From: Silurus meridionalis
Taxonomy: Eukaryota; Chordata; Actinopteri; Siluriformes; Siluridae
Assembly: GCF_014805685.1 (NCBI RefSeq)
Contig: NC_060902.1
Span: 7,505,286-7,569,285 of the forward strand
DNA length: 64,000 bases
Direction: 5' to 3'
Of the stretch, positions 1 to 11,884 are shown piece after piece. The notes beneath the pieces are model-generated. The model did no database searches, was not told the DNA's origin, and saw only the letters and a list, made by a program, of their open reading frames with translations. Both the position numbers and the translations under genes were made by a program. How positions within the stretch are numbered: the first letter of the stretch is position 1; every line of letters starts with the position of its first letter.

Positions 1-313
1 GTGGCCACCAAAGATGCTGGCAAATACTGCACTACTGTGCGAGTCCTACTATGGTGATATCTGCACTTGAGCTGTTGAAATCTAATATGAGTTTTAGTGT
101 TTTTGGTAATGCCTAAATAATACAACACCATGATGACATCACATTGCAACTATGCAAAACCATTTTTAAAAACTGGTCAAAGCATCAAACATATGTTCAA
201 ACCACATAAAAGTACAGTAGACTCATACAAGACAATCCATACTAAAACACATGAAAGCTTTCTCAAATCATGTTGAAGGATTCAAAAATGAAGCTTAAAC
301 TATGCAAAAAAAT

Positions 314-358
<45 letters not shown>

Positions 359-1580
359 CTTTATTTTGTATAGCGCCTTTTCTGAGGAGTTTCTCAAAGC
401 GCTTGACATAACAGATACAATTAAAAGATACACATAATAATGCAAACACTAAAACTAACTATACAAAATAAAGCTATACAAGGCATTCACCATTTAAGAA
501 GTATGGGGCTAATGTTCCTCAGCCTTAGAATAGCTGTAGAATACAGTTAAATACATAGATATGAATATGCCTGTTAATATGCCTGGATATATGCACACTC
601 AGCATTTTTATTAGCACCAGAGAACATACCTGAAATCCAAAAAACAAATAAAAATTGGTGCTACTTGACCACTGTACCAGTGAATTTTAAGGGAGCAAAG
701 ATTATCACTGCAGCGAGACTGACAACAAGACAGGATGGAGTGTTTGCTAGGATACAGGGACATCACTTTATTTTTCTTCTCTGTTGATTTCTTGCATATG
801 CATATGAACAATAATCATGTACATATAAAACTGTTGTGTGCATATAAGTAGATTTTAATGACTGATATAAATGACAAGATGTTGAAGTAGAATGCAACTT
901 AATTTATTTTCATAAACATGGCACATCTATCAGGATGCACTCTATGAATTCAGCCACTCACACATGTAGTTTCAGTTCCCACCGAGAGACTTTTTTACTC
1001 TTCTTGCACACATATACAGCACAGTGCAGGAGCAGGAATAGTCTTCTGCTTATATTCTAGTCATATTTGTTTGTTTGACTATTAGCCTAGATTTCAGTGG
1101 AACAAGTCCCACTGGCCTGTGACAGGTAGCCCAAAAAATTAGACAAGGCATTTGCTTAAAAATCATTTATCTACTAATTATATACACTCATGACAATATA
1201 CTATTGATACTAGATTGCTGTTGAAAACTTGAACCTGTTTGGTTATGTTGAAGATGGTGACTAATTTTCTATAACAGCAGCTCTGCAAATAATTTATGTA
1301 GTAATTCAAATCCAATGCTTATAGCACATAATCAAATGATCTCCATTCTACAGTATATGTTACTTTATCTATATTAACACCTAACTACCAAAGACTAGTT
1401 TAGCAGTTGCAGGACATGATATACAACTGATATTAATTCAAGTATGTTATTTACCAAACAGTAATAAAAATAGGAATGTGATGAAGCTTTCTGTTAGAAG
1501 ACATTTTTATTATTTGAGAATACTTCAGTGTTTATATAATAGTCATTAAATATCTGATAAAAGGAAGTAGATTTTTGCTC
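1..1580. other. AT-rich flank, no gene recognised
   Basis: Contains an (AAT)n microsatellite at 315-357, followed at 358-412 by a short copy of the dispersed repeat that reads TTGTATAGCGCCTTT and CTCAAAGCGCTT. The rest is AT-rich with only chance ORFs of 60-66 codons that resemble nothing. Confidence 0.6.
315..357. repeat. (AAT)n microsatellite
   Basis: About fourteen AAT units. Confidence 0.9.
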
Positions 1581-1582
1581 AC

Positions 1583-1887
1583 CCTCAAGCAGGTCTCAGA
1601 TTAGGTCCGAGGACTGGTTTGTCATGATAGATCTCAAGGATGCATACTTCTACATATCTATCCTTTTGGCTCACAGGAGATTCCTGAGGTTTGGAGCTTT
1701 CAGTGGCGAAGCTTATCAATATTGGGTCCTCTTGTTCAGCCTTGCACTCTCACCCCGCACCTTCACAAGGTGCAAAAATGTGCTTTAAAACAGCTGAAAC
1801 TCCAGAACATTTGCATTCTGAACAATATCGACCACTGGTTGATATTAGCTCGTTTAGAGCTTCTGGCAGTCCGACATCGAGATGTCT
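1583..1887 (+). mobile_element. DIRS-like reverse transcriptase fragment, plus orientation
   Basis: The plus strand translates to a reverse transcriptase segment: DWFVMIDLKDAYFY, then RFLRFGAFSGEAYQY, then LFSLALSPRTFT, and a degenerate active-site box read as NIDH where family members have YIDD. The same region occurs in minus orientation in the element at 52061-54587. The fragment ends abruptly at RHRDV, where the neighbouring DIRS sequence continues on the other strand. It is defective: the catalytic box is altered and stops follow. Confidence 0.8.
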
Positions 1888-3650
1888 GAAACGGAGGAGG
1901 ATAGAATGCCTGTAACCTTACAGGTCGTGGGATGACCGAGGGCACCTCGGGATGTTAACCATCCTGGGGTGCAAAAAAACACTGGCCATACCTGTAGTAA
2001 ACTCCAGGAAGGAGGGGCCACAGAAAGGGCCTTTAGATTTCCTACTCTATTAAGAGAGCAAATAGCCAACAAGAACACAGTCTTGATATAGAGGTTTAAA
2101 GGGGGGTTTAGAGAGAGCCCCCAAAATGATGGCCAGGCACCATTCATCCACTCTAGGTCAAACTGGGGGCCTCAGCCTCCAGGTGCAGCAAAGAAAACAC
2201 GGCACAATAGGATCTCTGCCCAGCAACTGCCCTGCTAAGGGTGCATGATACATGCAGACGCATAGACTTTCAGGTTGGATGCAGCCAACCGTTTCGCAAA
2301 CTGTCCTTGGAGGAAATTCAGCAATGAGTAAACCGGGCAGTAGACTGGATCCAGCTGGCGGTGATCGCACCATAGGAGAACAGACGCCATCTGACGGCAT
2401 ATGACCTTCTAGTAGAGGGAGCTCTGGAGTGGAGAATAGTCTCTACCACCTCAGGGGCCACAGCCATCTTGGAGCCACAAGGAGGAGACGCACTCTCTCC
2501 CATCAAGCAGTGTGATGCTTGATAGGGGGACGGCGTAGAGACACAGCCTCGGCCACGCCTGAGCCATGGCGTCCAGCCTCAGTGGGGCTGGAGGAGTAAG
2601 AGAGAAACAGGGGACAGTGCAACGTCTCATAAAACGTGAACAGATCCCCCTGCGCTTTGCCGAATTTCTCTCAAATCTGCTCCACCATGAGATGGTAGAG
2701 CCGCCATTCCCCAGGTCTCAACCACTGCCTCAACAGGGTGTCTGCTGCATTGTTCAACCAACCCAGGATGTAAGCTGCTCTCACTGAGAGGAGCTTCTCC
2801 TGGGCTGACAGGAGAATCTGGTGTGCCAGCCTGTACAGAGGGCGCGAACGCAGTCCTCCTTGATGGTTGATGTAAGAAACCACCGAGGTGTTGTCCGTAC
2901 ATCCCTAGCAGTTTCTGGAACTGCTTGCCAGTAAGAGGCTGTCCTTCTCTGACCTTCCTGACAGCCGTAAGGATGGCCACAATGTGGGCAGGGGAAAGCT
3001 GCACGCACAAAACAGTCCCATATGACCCCGGGATAGGTGGTTCTCTGTAAAGGATAAAGCACACTCTTCCTGGTGTTCAGCTAAAACCCCAAAACCTTCA
3101 TGTGAGCAAGAACGACATGATGCCGGACCACTAACTGCTTTGATCAAGCTAATATCAACTAATGGCCAATATATAACCAAAGGATTTTGTGTGCTGGACT
3201 AAGCAGGTGAGGTTGGAGAAAGAGACAAGCCCATCTCTAAAATCTCTGCGAGGTCTATTTGCAAGACCCAGGAACTGCGGCGAGAGCAGGGCCAGAACCG
3301 CGAGAAGCTCCAGCACTCCCTTGGAGAGTGCAGCTCGGGAGCGAAGCAATGGCATTGACATGCAGCTGGCTATCTCGAGAACTAACTTAGCATGATCCGC
3401 TCCCAGGATTTTAATTTTTTTCTGACAAACAATAGACAGACAATTCAACACATACACACAGAGCGCTTCGTGAACAAACAGAAGCTGACGCTCACCTCAC
3501 TCCATGTGCGTTTTATCCTTCCTGGTCGTGACGTCACCCCGCTGGTGATGGCCAGCGTCCAATTTTTGACTGATAACACACACTATTTCAGAGCGTGAAC
3601 ACTTGGGCACGTTCCCAAAGCGTTTAGACGCAGCTTGAGTTTCTGAAAGG
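1888..3650 (-). mobile_element. DIRS-like retrotransposon remnant, minus orientation
   Basis: Co-linear with the copy at 52061-54587 (about 80 percent identity by eye in places). Read on the minus strand it has a 5' terminal segment (3505-3650, with the sequence CAGAGCGTGAACACTTGG), a possible gag stretch (about 3190-3450), RNase H-like blocks (GGLRSRPLYRLAHQILLSAQ, LRPGEWRLYHLMVEQI) and the tyrosine recombinase N-terminal block (VVETILHSRAPSTRRSYAVR). The 3' end is missing and there are many frameshifts and stops, so it is inactive. DIRS elements move by reverse transcription followed by tyrosine-recombinase insertion. Confidence 0.8.
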
Positions 3651-4060
3651 TGTATCTTAGAGAGGCAGAATCTCTCAGAAGAAAGGATGGGCAGAGCTTT
3701 ATCAATCTGTGAAAGACTGTGTCTAAAAATTGTGGAACAATTTCAGAATAATGTTTCCCAACATAAAATTGCAAAACAGTTGAATATCTCATCATTTACA
3801 GTACATAATATAATAAAAAGTTTCAAAGAATCTGGAGAAATCTCTGTGCACATGGGACAAGGCAAAAATCAATATTGGACGCCCATGATCTTCAGGCCCT
3901 TAGGAAAACACAGCATTTAAAACACTCATAATTCTGGAGTGATGATTAAGGAGTGCATTAGTGCCTGTGGAATGTGCAGATACAGAAACAGTTGACATGA
4001 TGCTTCACAGTGGTAAATATGGCCCTGTCTCAAATTTTCTTAAAGTATCGTATCTATCTA
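3651..4060 (+). mobile_element. Internally deleted Tc1-like transposon copy
   Basis: An ORF at 3687-3920 begins MGRALSICERLCLKIVEQFQ and continues to IAKQLNISSFTVHNIIKSFK, the N-terminal helix-turn-helix DNA-binding region of a Tc1-family transposase; a frameshift follows GQGK. The sequence then jumps to what looks like later transposase sequence (GCATTAGTGCCTGTGG) and to the 3' end (TGGTAAATATGGCCCTGTC), so the catalytic DDE core is deleted. Related fragments lie at 8435-8556 and 14445-14955. Confidence 0.75.
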
Positions 4061-4134
4061 GAGAACTATCTGTAGTGTTTGGTATGGTGGATTGTTCTGT
4101 GATTACCATGCATGCCCAGTGGAAAGTGTTAAGC

Positions 4135-4250
4135 CTTATTTGATATATAGGCTTTATGATTTAATGTGATGTTGTAGAGTTTTTGTGACGCAAGCAATTG
4201 GAGCACTAAAGAGAAACTTTCTCCTTCTAAATATTTTGTGCATGCAACAT
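4135..4250 (+). repeat. Possible 5' LTR fragment of a Gypsy-like element
   Basis: About 70 percent similar by eye to 7610-7712 in direct orientation. Both share a TATATA segment, AATGT(A/G)ATGTT-like sequence, GAGTTTT(T/G)G, GCAAG and the end TATTTTG(T/A)GCATGCAACA. The 4250 copy lies immediately before the gag-like ORF and ends in CA, as LTRs do. The outer boundary is not resolved. Confidence 0.45.
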
Positions 4251-4251
4251 T

Positions 4252-4720
4252 TTGGCTACAAGTATGGCTGATTGCTCGTTAACCCCACTGTCACCTTTCC
4301 CCGTGCTCCTGGACAAGCCGCCCACACCATGGCCCCACTTGCTGCAGTCTTTTGAAATGTATCTTCTTGCGGTGGGTCTCAGTGAAGTGATCGCGGCCAG
4401 GAAAAAAGCTCTGCTACAACACTGCCTGGGTGCAGAAGGACAGCGAGTGCTTGGAACGCTCAATGTGGATGACAACATCACACATGATGAGGCTGTGAGT
4501 CTGCTGAATGTACATTTCGCCACACCACAGAACGCTTTGTTGTGCTGGTTCGTATTTCGCAGGTGACACCAGCTTCCCTGTGAGTCAGTGCACCAATCTG
4601 GGAAAACCTTTTGTTAGAATCGGACAAGCTTTCACTGTCCAGAGCAATAGCCATTGCATTTCAAGTATTGAGCGCAGCAGAATGTGCAGTTACACTGACT
4701 AGTCAAACTAGGCGCACACC
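4252..4720 (+). mobile_element. Gypsy-like retrotransposon gag remnant
   Basis: An ORF at 4252-4566 contains PPTPWPHLLQSFEMYLLAVG, ARKKALLQHCLGAEGQRVLG and THDEAVSLLNVHFATPQNA, the pattern of Gag-like proteins from fish Ty3/Gypsy retrotransposons. A related stretch in another frame follows at about 4606-4700 (LLESDKLSLSRAIAIAFQ). The intervening part and everything downstream (zinc knuckle, protease, reverse transcriptase) is lost, replaced by LINE sequence. Confidence 0.75.
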
Positions 4721-4739
4721 AAGCCAGTTAGCACTCATG

Positions 4740-5095
4740 AAGAGATCATCCAGCATGAGCACAGAAGCTGCCGCAGATGTTTCTCTGACACACCTGACAT
4801 CCTCACACAATACCACAACCCCACAGCCTCTCGGCACCCTCACAAACACACAATGCAACTCCTCCTGACCTTCTATATACTTCTCCATCAACATTCTCAA
4901 AGCAAATAATGCGTCTGTTGTGCTCTTTCTTGGCATGAAACCATACTGTTGCTCACAGATGGCCAGCTCTACCCTCAGCCTGGATTCCACTACTTTTTTC
5001 CATAAGTTCATAGTGTGACCAATCAACTTTATTTCCCTGTAGTTATTGCAGGTCTGCACATCTCCTTTGTTCTTAAAAAAACACTAATAGCAAAC
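4740..5095 (-). mobile_element. RTE-like LINE reverse transcriptase fragment (3' part)
   Basis: The minus strand reads NKGDVQTCNNYREIKLIGHT then WKKVVESRLRVELAICEQQY, GFMPRKSTTDALFALRMLME and KYIEGQEELHCVFV, a reverse transcriptase block of a non-LTR element common in fish. A deletion then joins CVFV to RVPR. It continues the sequence at 7230-7600, from which it is split by the LINE at 5096-7229. The clade name is my best guess. Confidence 0.7.
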
Positions 5096-7229
5096 TCAAG
5101 TCAAGTCAAGTCAAGTCAAGTAGCTTTTATTGTCATTTTTACTATACACAGTGGTACACAGTACACAGTAAAAACGAAACAACGTTCCTCCGGAACCCTG
5201 GTGCTACACTAAACAACAAAACAACATAAAGTGCATCGAGTGCAGCCTGGTGCAAACAGTGCAAACAAAAGAACAGTACAGACAGACAACACAAGACAAG
5301 ACAAAAGACAAAAAACAAGTATAGCGCCGACTAGTAGACCTACTGTATACTTACATATACAGTATTGTGTGAGGTGAATGTAAAAACTATACCCAGGAGA
5401 AAGTATAAACAGAACAGAGCAATGTAGTGCAAAAAACAGCAGCAAGGAGGTGCAAAGACAGCATGTAAACATTATACTGTAGTATAAAAGGTGCAAAAAC
5501 AGCATGTAAACATTGTACTGAATATAAGGTGCGAGTATAAATAATAATAAATATATAAATGGTGGTGGAGTGGATCGAGATGAGTGATGATTGTGTTTAG
5601 TCCAGGTTGTACAGTTCAGTAACAGTAACACACAGTGAGTGTGTGTGTGTGCGTGTGTAAGTGAGTGTGTGTGAGTTCTGTTCAGTTCTTTGTGTTGAGA
5701 AGCCTGATGGCTTGTGGAAAGAAACTGTTACACAGTCTTGTTGTGACGGCCGAATGCTTCGGAACCGTTTTCCTGATGGTAGGAGGGTGAAGTATGTGTG
5801 TGAGGGGTGTGTGTGATCGTCCACAATGCTGTGTGCTTTGCGGATGCAGCGTGTGGTGTAAATGTCCATGATAGAGGGAGAGACTCGATGATCTTCTCAG
5901 CTGTCCTCACTATCCTCTGTAGGGTCTTGCGATCCGAGACGGTGCAATTCCCAAACCAGGCAGTGATGCAGCTGCTCAGGATGCTCTCAATGGTCCCTCT
6001 GTAGAACATGGACAGGATGGGGGAGGAGGTGGGCTTTCCTCAGCCTTCTCAGGAAGTAGAGACGCTGCTGGGCTTTCTTGGTGATGGAGCTGTTGTTAAG
6101 TGACCAGGTGAGGTTGTCCGCCAGATGAACACCAAGGAATTTGGTGCTCTTGACGATCTCCACAGAGGATCCATCGATAGTCAGTGGAGATTGGTCGCTC
6201 TGTGCTCTCCTGAAGTCCACAACCATCTCTTTCGTTTTGTCCACGTTCAGAGTCAGGTTGTTTGCTCCACACCAGGCAGTTAACCGTTGCACCTCTTCTC
6301 TATATGCTGACTCATCGTTCCTGCTGATTAGACCCACCACGGTCGTGTCATCAGCGAACTTGATGATGTGGTTCAAGCTGTGCATTGCTACACAGTCGTG
6401 AGTCAGCAGAGTGAACAGCAGTGGACTGAGCACACAGCCTTGAGGGGCTCCAGTGCTCAGTGTGGTGGTGCTGGAGATGCTGTTCCCGATCCGGACTGCC
6501 TGAGGTCTCCCAGTCAGGAAATCCAGGATCCAGTTGCAGAGAGGTGTTCAGGCCCAGAAGGTTCAGCTTCTCGATCAGGTGCTGAGGAATGATTGTGTTG
6601 AATGCTGAGCTGAAATCAATGAACAGCATTCGTACATATGAGTCCTTGTTATCCAGGTGGGTGAGGGCCAGGTGGAGGGTTGTGGAGATGGCATCGTCCG
6701 TGGAACGGTTTGGACGATACGCAAACTGCATGGGGTCCAGGGAGGGTGGAAGCTGTGTCTTGATGTGCCTCATGACAAGCCTCTCGAAGCACTTCATCAC
6801 GATGGGAGTGAGCGACGGGACGATAGTCATTGAGGCAGGAGACAGTCGATTTCTTTGGCACAGGAACGATGGTCGTTGTCTTGAGGCACGTGGGAACAAC
6901 GTTACTGCTCAGGGAGATGTTGAAGATGTCAGTGAAGACATCTGCTAATTGTTCTGCACATTCCCTGAGCACTCTGCCAGGAATGTTGTCAGGTCCAGCA
7001 GACTTCCGTGGGTTAACTCTGCATAGAGTTTTCCTCACTTCAGCTGTGGTTAGACAGAGCACCTGGTCAGTGGGAGGAGGGATGGTCTTCCTCGCCACCA
7101 CATTGTTCTGTACCTCAAACCGGGCGTAGAAGTCGTTCAGCGCATCTGGGAGGGAGGCGTCACGGTCACAAGCAGGTGATGTGGTCTTGTAATTCGTGAT
7201 CGCCTGGATGCCCTGCCACATGCGCCGAG
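5096..7229 (-). mobile_element. L2-like LINE, 5'-truncated, inserted into an RTE-like LINE
   Basis: The 3' end on the minus strand is a (CTTGA)n tail after an AATGACAATAAAAG motif, typical of fish LINE ends. Going upstream the minus strand encodes, across several frameshifts, GCITAWFGNC and [30 protein letters not shown] (catalytic FADD), [36 protein letters not shown] and [19 protein letters not shown], in reverse-transcriptase order. The upstream end stops inside the linker before the reverse transcriptase ([12 protein letters not shown]). The coding region is broken in at least three frames. Confidence 0.88.
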
Positions 7230-7600
7230 TGTCTCCTTCTCCATTCCTCAGGCATTCTCTTAGCTTCCAAAATCTTGTTAAACAATTTGGTTAAAAACTC
7301 CAGTGCCATCTGTCCTAAACATCTCCACGCTTCTCATCTGGTCCTACCGACTTTTTTATCTTCTTAATCACTGCTCTCAATTTCTCCTTACTAATCCTAT
7401 CCACCTCCTGCTTCACCATCTCCACATCATCCAACCTTTTTTCCTTACTTAGTGTCCAACTTCTTATACAGCTTATTTTTATTCATATACCTTTTTCTTG
7501 GCTTTTGGTACATCCCTCTTCCCTTTTCTGCTGCCATATCGTCTTCTACTCCTGCCTACTTTTCTCATCTCTCTGCCGATCCCAATGCTTGCCTAATGGG
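7230..7600 (-). mobile_element. RTE-like LINE fragment (5' part of the interrupted copy)
   Basis: The minus strand has the upstream half of the same element as 4740-5095: GKGKRDVPKAKKK-like sequence, a MVKQEVDRISKEKLRAVIKK-like helix, and [15 protein letters not shown] directly at the junction with the inserted LINE. Stops and frameshifts are present. Confidence 0.6.
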
Positions 7601-7609
7601 CAGTGTTTG

Positions 7610-7712
7610 TTTAGTTAAATATGTTTTTATATATACGCTGTGCAATGTAATGTAATATTGCTGAGTTTTGGTGAAGCAAGAAAAAGAGTATTTTGAGCAT
7701 GCAACACTATAA
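7610..7712 (+). repeat. Possible 3' LTR fragment of the Gypsy-like element
   Basis: Direct-repeat partner of 4135-4250, ending GAGCATGCAACA. It lacks about 35 bp found in the other copy. Its place right after the LINE stack suggests the stack lies inside a decayed LTR element. Confidence 0.4.
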
Positions 7713-7749
7713 AATTTTAAATTACCCCATTTTTCCTTTCAATAATATA

Positions 7750-8393
7750 CAGTGATACCTCTGAATACAAATGCCCCCAAATATGTATAATTCAGAATAC
7801 AAATCAAAATTCAGAAATATTTTCATATCAGTTCATGATTCGCATTCCACGCTCTCCCAAGCCTCTCAACCCTCAGTTAGCATCAATTCATAGTGAGAGC
7901 ACTGTCTAAGTGCTGTGTTTATCGCTGTGTCTTAGTTTTTTTAAAATTCATCACTGAACAGTATCGCATACACTGTGAGTGTTAATATAAAAAAGGTGAG
8001 TATAGTGAAAGCAAAGTGTATCAAATAAGAGAAAAATAAGTGATAACAGTGATTTGGGTGACAGTCTGCCTGATGTCATAGTGAAAGGAGATCATCTCCT
8101 TCTACTCCGAACGTCATCTCGATCATGCCGGCATTCACTCTTCTCAAAGGTAAAGTACCCAGTAAAGATAATGTTTTCCTCCTTTAGATGTTAAGGCACC
8201 ATTATTAAATGCTAAATATTAAATAATATTAGTGCATATTGGTTGTATTTTTATTTTTATATTAATATATGAAGTCGTCCGGAACGAATTATCCCACTTT
8301 ACATTATTCCTAATTGGGAAATTCGTATCAGTATGCAAATATTTCAGTGTGAGTTCCAGGACAAATTAAATTCGTATTTTAAGGGTACCAGTG
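7750..8393. mobile_element. Tigger/pogo-like nonautonomous DNA transposon
   Basis: Imperfect terminal inverted repeats begin CAGTGATACC on the left and CACTGGTACC on the right (read inward), with flanking TA dinucleotides as expected for Tc1/mariner/pogo insertions. The ends continue with similar text (GAATACAAAT against AAATACGAAT). About 640 bp, with no transposase ORF. Confidence 0.65.
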
Positions 8394-8434
8394 TATATGC
8401 TCAGTTTAAACATTTGATTTGTTTTTTTGTTTTA

Positions 8435-8556
8435 TTGTGAATAGATTAATGAGATTTGCAAATCATTGCATTCTTTTTCGTTCATCATTGCAGTTTTTAT
8501 TTACTTTTTACACAGTATCCCAACTTTTTTTAAAATTTGGGCTGTACTTTATAATA
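8435..8556 (-). repeat. Terminal fragment of the Tc1-like family
   Basis: Read on the minus strand it contains AAAAGTTGGGATACTGTGT and GAATGCAATGATTTGCAAAT, closely matching the start of the copy at 14445 (GAATGCAATGATTTGCTTAT). Only this end is present. Confidence 0.6.
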
Positions 8557-9997
8557 CAGATAATACTGGACGCTGCATGTGGAACATGATCATGTGAATT
8601 ATGGAAATGGAAAACTAATTATCAGATCTTTTTTTGATATTCGACAATTTTCAGCACAACAATGACAACCAACAGCAGTTTTATAGTCAGTGATAAACAC
8701 TGAAACATGGCTAGAAAAGAGAAATATCACAACTGTTATTACAATAACAGGGCAATGGGAAGTTTCACTGTGTGTATCACTCCACTTGTCTGTGTTCACC
8801 ACAAAAATCGGTTAGAACAATATTTCAGGATTATACATTTTTACGTAAAATATGTAAGCTCGTCAGAAGATGTTAAAAAGAAGAAAAGGTAATCGATTTC
8901 ACTAAAATCTCTGATAAAGAGAATATACAAATCAATGTAAGCTATCTATCCAGTAAACTAAAATGCTATAAAGTGAGTGTGGCTTTGTTGGGATCCATTT
9001 TCACTAGCAGAGTAACTTATTGTTTATTCTGATTAATTGCAATTTTACATTCACAATTGTGAGGGTATACTGAATAGATTAGATTAAATGCATGCAAATT
9101 GTAATTAATAGCCAGGACTAACTTCTCTAACATTAATCAACATAGCTCACTAATCAGAATCAAGACTTCAGCAGTGCTTCAGTACAAATGTAAAGAAAAA
9201 CTGAATCAATTGCTATAATTTGTTACATGATTTAACTCATAAATTATTGACTCATCATAAGCTCATATTAAAATAAGTATAAATCCAGTATTAGCGTATG
9301 TTTATTCATGTACCGGGATTGTAAAGTCTTACCCAAATATGGATAGATTGGCATACGATGGGTACATAAAAAAAAGGCAAAAGGAAAGAGGTTGAACATA
9401 AATATAGTCTTGTGCGTACAGCATTACGTAAGTGCAAGGGAAAAAAATGACAGATGGATAGGTGAATGGAAGGGTCGATGAAAGAATGGATAGAAGGATG
9501 AAAATGAAAATAAGCGGAAATGCAGTCTGTCCATTTTTCTGTGTGCAGTGTAGATAAGATATGAACAGCTTGAGCTCAGTGGGTGGCATCAGGACATCAG
9601 CTGTCCCGCAGCGTCCTGGATAAGGTGAAGGTTATTCATGCAATAATCAACACCTAATTAGCCTCACTAAGGAAGTTCACTATTGGTTTCGTTAATGTAT
9701 TTATAGATTTCTTAAGCATTAGAAGTGGTTGTAATAAAGCATATATAATACATTGTATGTAGGCCACTTGTCAGATTATGTAAGAGTAACTATTCATTAA
9801 ATGCATATGAGAATTTTATTTGTAATTTCTACTCATAAAAAAATACTCGCACACCAAACAGCAACTAAAGAAATAATCAACCTTGAACAACTTTGCATAT
9901 TCATTTATAAGTTCATAATAATTATGAACTTTGCCATTCAAGGTCTATTTTCTTTTGATAAACATATTGGTCTGTTTCTTACATTTCCATTGAACTT
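8557..9997. other. Flanking DNA without recognised gene
   Basis: AT-rich. The stretch 9560-9720 is less repetitive and contains homeodomain-type words (CACCTAATTAGCC, TTATTCATGCAATAATCAA), which could be regulatory. No ORF here looks like a protein family. Confidence 0.4.
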
Positions 9998-10985
9998 TTC
10001 AATTCAATTCATTTTTTTATTTGTATAGTGCTTTTAACAATGAACATTGTCTCAAAGCAGCTTTACAAAGATAACATGGTGATACAAATGAATAAGATTG
10101 TTCTTTATAAGTGTAAGTTTGTCCCTGATAAGTGCCAACTGTGGCAAGGAAAAACTCCCTGAGATAGCATAAGGAAGAAACCTTGAGAGGAACCAGACTC
10201 AAAAAGGAACCCATTCTGATCTGGGTTGTACCCAATGTCTATTTATTTTATATAAACAAAGTTTTGGGGTACAGTGATAGTGATCAGAAGCAAACTGTAG
10301 TCCTGAGTCAGTGTAGCAGACTGTTGACATTAACTACAGTCCAAATCCATCCTCAAAGCTCCCATTTTTACTCCGTAATTTCATGGATCCCCAGGGCGTT
10401 GATGAGAAACCGTCCCCAGCTGCATAGAGTGCCCTCCAATCTAAAAGAACACTATCCAGAGGAAGGCCTGGACGAAGAGGGAAGATCCGAGGAGGGAAGA
10501 GGGGAAGGAACAAGGGTCAATGGTACCTCAGGAGCATTATTTAACTCAACTAAGAGAGAGAGAGAAAGAAAGAGAGAAGGAGTGACAGGAAAAGAAGGAT
10601 ATGGATTATTAAGTATCCTTATTGTTGTATAAGTTAAAGACACTGTGCAGTTGGGGACTCGTGCAAAACTCGCTATGGCAGCATAACTAAAAGAGAGAGA
10701 GAACCAGAAGGTAACACAGACATGAGGGATCTCTATGATAAGAGACATCCCACCACACCACCTTCAACAAACCTGATTGAACGCGAACACTCAACTGCAT
10801 GTCCATAGTCCCTCCAGGTCGACTGATAAAAGACTTGACTAAATAAATATGTTTTCAGCCTTGACTTGAACACTAAGTCTGTGTCTGAGTCCCGAACACT
10901 GATTGGAAGGCTGTTCCATAACTACCTGCTAATAGTGGTGTAAAGAGGATTTAACTCTCACTGCATATCTAGGTAAAGCATCACT
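9998..10985 (+). repeat. Dispersed fish repeat (TTGTATAGTGCTTTTAACAA family)
   Basis: Starts with TTGTATAGTGCTTTTAACAA and CTCAAAGCAGCTTTACAAAG, followed by GTGGCAAGGAAAAACTCCCT and AGGAAGAAACCTTGAGAGGA. The last two words also occur, in similar form, at 28275-28437. This family is abundant in otophysan fishes. Later text (TTTCAGCCTTGACTTGAACA, GGAAGGCTGTTCCATAACTA) belongs to the same composite repeat. It contains a 149-codon ORF that I take to be fortuitous. Confidence 0.65.
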
Positions 10986-11663
10986 TGGGTTCTGCAGTGT
11001 CCAGCCCTGTCACCTCCAAGCCTTTAACTTTCATGCCAATACTATTGTCAACACATCCTCTTATAGCATTATCACACTCATAATCTTATAGCTAACAGGT
11101 CGAGTTGGCTCCACTACTTAAATGCTTGATTTATCATTAACATAGCACTTAAAATAGTAAATGAGAAACAAAGTTCTTGCTGTTTGTTTTAAGCGCTAAC
11201 AGCAAAACCTGTCTGTTATCTATTGTAATAGGATTCATTTTGAAAAATGATGCCAGAATGATATACACTTCTCACAGGAAGAAATAAAATACATCACCAT
11301 CCAATACATTTGCACTATATACACTATGCACAAACTTAAAAAAAAAACAACCTTTTTTTGTGTTATTGATATAAAACGTATATAATTTAGCATACACAAC
11401 ATAAGACTTACAACATAAGACAACAATATTTCTTTCATCTATGTGGAAATGTATGGTGAATTTGCAGCGTGATTGATCATTTAGTCTCAAATGTTACCTT
11501 TAACCTCTATTTGTCACCTCAACATAATAGATCTTAGGCCATGCCCTTTTGAATCACATATTTAAATATTTGGAGCACAGTTTAAATATTCACTGTTTGC
11601 TTGCAATTCTCATGTAGACATTTTAGCTATTTTTATTTATTTGTAAAACATCAGTTACTATTT

Positions 11664-11880
11664 TATCCTGGACAGGATTTCGGTGGATCCAGAGTCAGGA
11701 GAGATTAAAATATACATGTTCATGTCCACCATAAAAACACACACTGGCTGCCAGTATGTTTTTGAGAGATTGAAGAAAACCAGAGGACCTGGAGGAAACC
11801 CACAGAAATCCATACTGACTTGAGACCCTGGAGCTATGAGACCACAGCCATACAATGTGACCAAGTCATTAATTTTACAC
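11664..11880 (+). repeat. Degenerate dispersed repeat (GGAGGAAACCCAC family)
   Basis: The words TATCCTGGACAGGATTTCGG, ACCTGGAGGAAACCCACAGA and CTATGAGACCACAG are diverged forms of a repeat very common in fish genomes, which usually reads GGAGGAAACCCACGCAGACA. No coding capacity. Confidence 0.5.
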
Positions 11881-11884
11881 ACTT

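Noticed and set aside
5096..5120. TCAAG tandem repeats as a possible CRISPR or satellite array
   Set aside because: This is the simple tail of a LINE; there are no spacers or extended array.
5209..5631. 140-codon minus-strand ORF rich in Leu, Cys and Phe
   Set aside because: It is the noncoding 3' part of the L2-like LINE read in a chance frame.
10183..10632. 149-codon plus-strand ORF
   Set aside because: It lies wholly inside a dispersed repeat, has a low-complexity EEGRSEEGRGEG stretch and resembles no protein family.
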